Assembly: GCA_041563315.1 (NCBI GenBank)
Contig: JBFFNE010000121.1
Location: 1-6,018 of the forward strand
DNA: 6,018 nt
From: JBFEYJ01 sp041563315
Lineage (GTDB): Bacteria > Pseudomonadota > Gammaproteobacteria > Thiohalomonadales > Thiohalomonadaceae
Reading direction: 5' to 3'
In this document: positions 5,290 through 6,018 of the stretch, in pieces
Position numbering within the stretch: position 1 is the stretch's first letter
How the letters are laid out: each line of letters starts with the position of its first letter
Position numbers and translations under genes: made by a program
Notes under the pieces: generated by a model
What the model saw: only the letters and a program-made list of their open reading frames with translations
Database searches by the model: none
What the model was told of the DNA's origin: nothing

Positions 5290-5834
5290 TTCGAGATCAC
5301 CACAGGATTGCGTTCACCCTCTGTCTCCAGCTCAAAATAGCTGGAGTAGACGTAGCCTAAGGGACGGGCGATGAACAGGTCAGGGAAGGTGTCGATACGG
5401 GTATTGAGGTTGCGCACGGTACCGTTGTAGTAGCGGCGTGCGTACTGGATATGGTCTTCCACTTCGGTAAGGTTTTCCTGCAGTTCGAGGAACCCCTCGT
5501 TGGCCTTGAGGTCGGGATACTGTTCGGCGACGGCGATAAGACGGTGCAAGCCTTTGCCCAGACCGCTCTCCAACTGTGCACGGTCACTGACCGATTCGCT
5601 ACGTTGTGCCATATTACGCAGCTCGGTTAGGGCTTTGAGTGTAGCCCGCTCATAGGCCGCGTACTGGCGCACCGCCTCGACCAGCTGGGGAATCAGGTCA
5701 TAGCGCCGCTTAAGCTGGACATCGATATCGCTCCAGGCAGCGTGTACCCGGTTTCTATCACGCACCAGTCTGTTATAGATGAAAATCGCCCATCCGATCA
5801 GGGCAAGGATGATAATCGAGGCAAGGCTCTCCAT
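5286..5834 (-). CDS. lemA: LemA family membrane protein
   Basis: From the ATG at 5834 the protein has 182 residues, the usual length for LemA. A single N-terminal membrane helix (about residues 5-20, ASIIILALIGWAIFIYN) leads into the family signature NRLVRDRNRVHAAWSDIDVQ, then LKRRYDLIPQLVEAVRQYA. The second signature, AVAEQYPDLKANEGFLELQ, and then LTEVEDHIQYARRYYNGTV follow. The body is expected to be a helical bundle with most of the chain extracytoplasmic. Function is poorly understood in general. The start is fixed by AAGGA nine bases upstream of 5834; a TTG at 5876 would place 14 polar residues before the helix and is unlikely. It is the first gene of an operon with the DUF2207 gene, overlapping by ATGA. 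Confidence 0.95.
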   Translation of the reverse strand: MESLASIIILALIGWAIFIYNRLVRDRNRVHAAWSDIDVQLKRRYDLIPQLVEAVRQYAAYERATLKALTELRNMAQRSESVSDRAQLESGLGKGLHRLIAVAEQYPDLKANEGFLELQENLTEVEDHIQYARRYYNGTVRNLNTRIDTFPDLFIARPLGYVYSSYFELETEGERNPVVISK

Positions 5835-5933
5835 CCGGATCAATCCTTTGTTATTGTTTGCTGTCCATGATGCCAATCCTGTCGTTGTTTGCCAATGGCG
5901 AATTTGCTTGTGTAGCTATAAGTGAAAATACTT

Positions 5934-5962
5934 GAAGACATATAAAGAATAGATATGTCTTC
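5934..5962. promoter_or_regulatory. Perfect 10-base inverted repeat upstream of lemA (operator or hairpin)
   Basis: GAAGACATAT (5934-5943) is followed after nine bases by its exact complement ATATGTCTTC (5953-5962). It lies about 100 bases before the lemA start. A dimeric regulator site is plausible. As a terminator for a gene further right it is weak, because the stem is AT-rich and no good T-tract follows on either strand. The minus-strand frame ending in TAG at 5962-5964 stops at its edge. Confidence 0.5.
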
Positions 5963-6000
5963 TAAAGGCTAAATAGGGGGCATAACTGATGATTGAGCAT

Positions 6001-6018
6001 ATGGTCCGCTCCTGGCCG
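6001..6018. repeat. Short direct repeat, copy 2, running off the right edge
   Basis: CCGCTCCTGGCCG at 6006-6018 equals 3179-3191 exactly, preceded by TATGG plus one extra T. The match reaches the last base of the window, so the repeat may be longer. Read on the minus strand it continues as a frame RPGADHMLNHQLCPLFSL ending in TAG at 5964-5962. This may be the end of an upstream gene, but there is too little to identify it. Confidence 0.6.

Noticed and set aside
5835..5876. TTG start for LemA, adding 14 residues
   Set aside because: The ATG at 5834 has AAGGA at good spacing and places the membrane helix at the N-terminus, as usual for LemA.
5980..5986. Minus-strand GTTATGC as another cassette junction, making lemA-DUF2207 a giant cassette
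   Set aside because: No GCATAAC R'' box or attC hairpin is found behind the DUF2207 gene, so the heptamer is probably a chance match.

Overview
The window joins two different kinds of DNA, and every recognisable gene is read from the minus strand. Positions 1 to about 3087 look like part of an integron gene-cassette array. Positions 3415 to 5834 hold an ordinary two-gene bacterial operon, lemA plus a DUF2207/YciQ-type membrane protein gene. The organism cannot be named from this sequence. A Gram-negative proteobacterium, perhaps a gammaproteobacterium, is the most natural guess, because cassette arrays of this form and LemA-DUF2207 pairs are both common there.

The cassette array reads from high to low coordinates as four cassettes: a PaaI/hotdog-type thioesterase, a class A FAD monooxygenase, a small P-loop kinase-like protein, and a patatin-like protein cut by the left edge. 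Three attC sites (2397-2474, 1140-1205, 570-618) lie just behind the first three genes, each with an R'' box ending in AAC and an R' box starting GTT. The decisive evidence is that the first bases of each complete cassette (TTAGAA, TTATGC, TTATAT) are the exact reverse complement of that same cassette's own R'' box (TTCTAAC, GCATAAC, ATATAAC). This is expected if each was once a closed circle. The same logic puts the outer edge of the first cassette at 3086/3087, which is therefore either an attI crossover or the end of a lost upstream site. A promoter-like sequence lies directly against that edge. No integron integrase gene is visible.

From 3088 to 3414 is a poorly coding stretch with one doubtful 61-codon frame. 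Part of it is repeated at the right end of the window (3174-3191 against 6001-6018). The lemA and DUF2207 genes overlap by ATGA and are probably co-translated. Their leader holds a perfect 10-base inverted repeat.

The cassette genes need not work together. They are independently acquired metabolic or accessory genes that share position and possibly a promoter. The thioesterase, monooxygenase and patatin-like protein all suggest small-molecule or lipid chemistry, but substrates cannot be read from the sequence.
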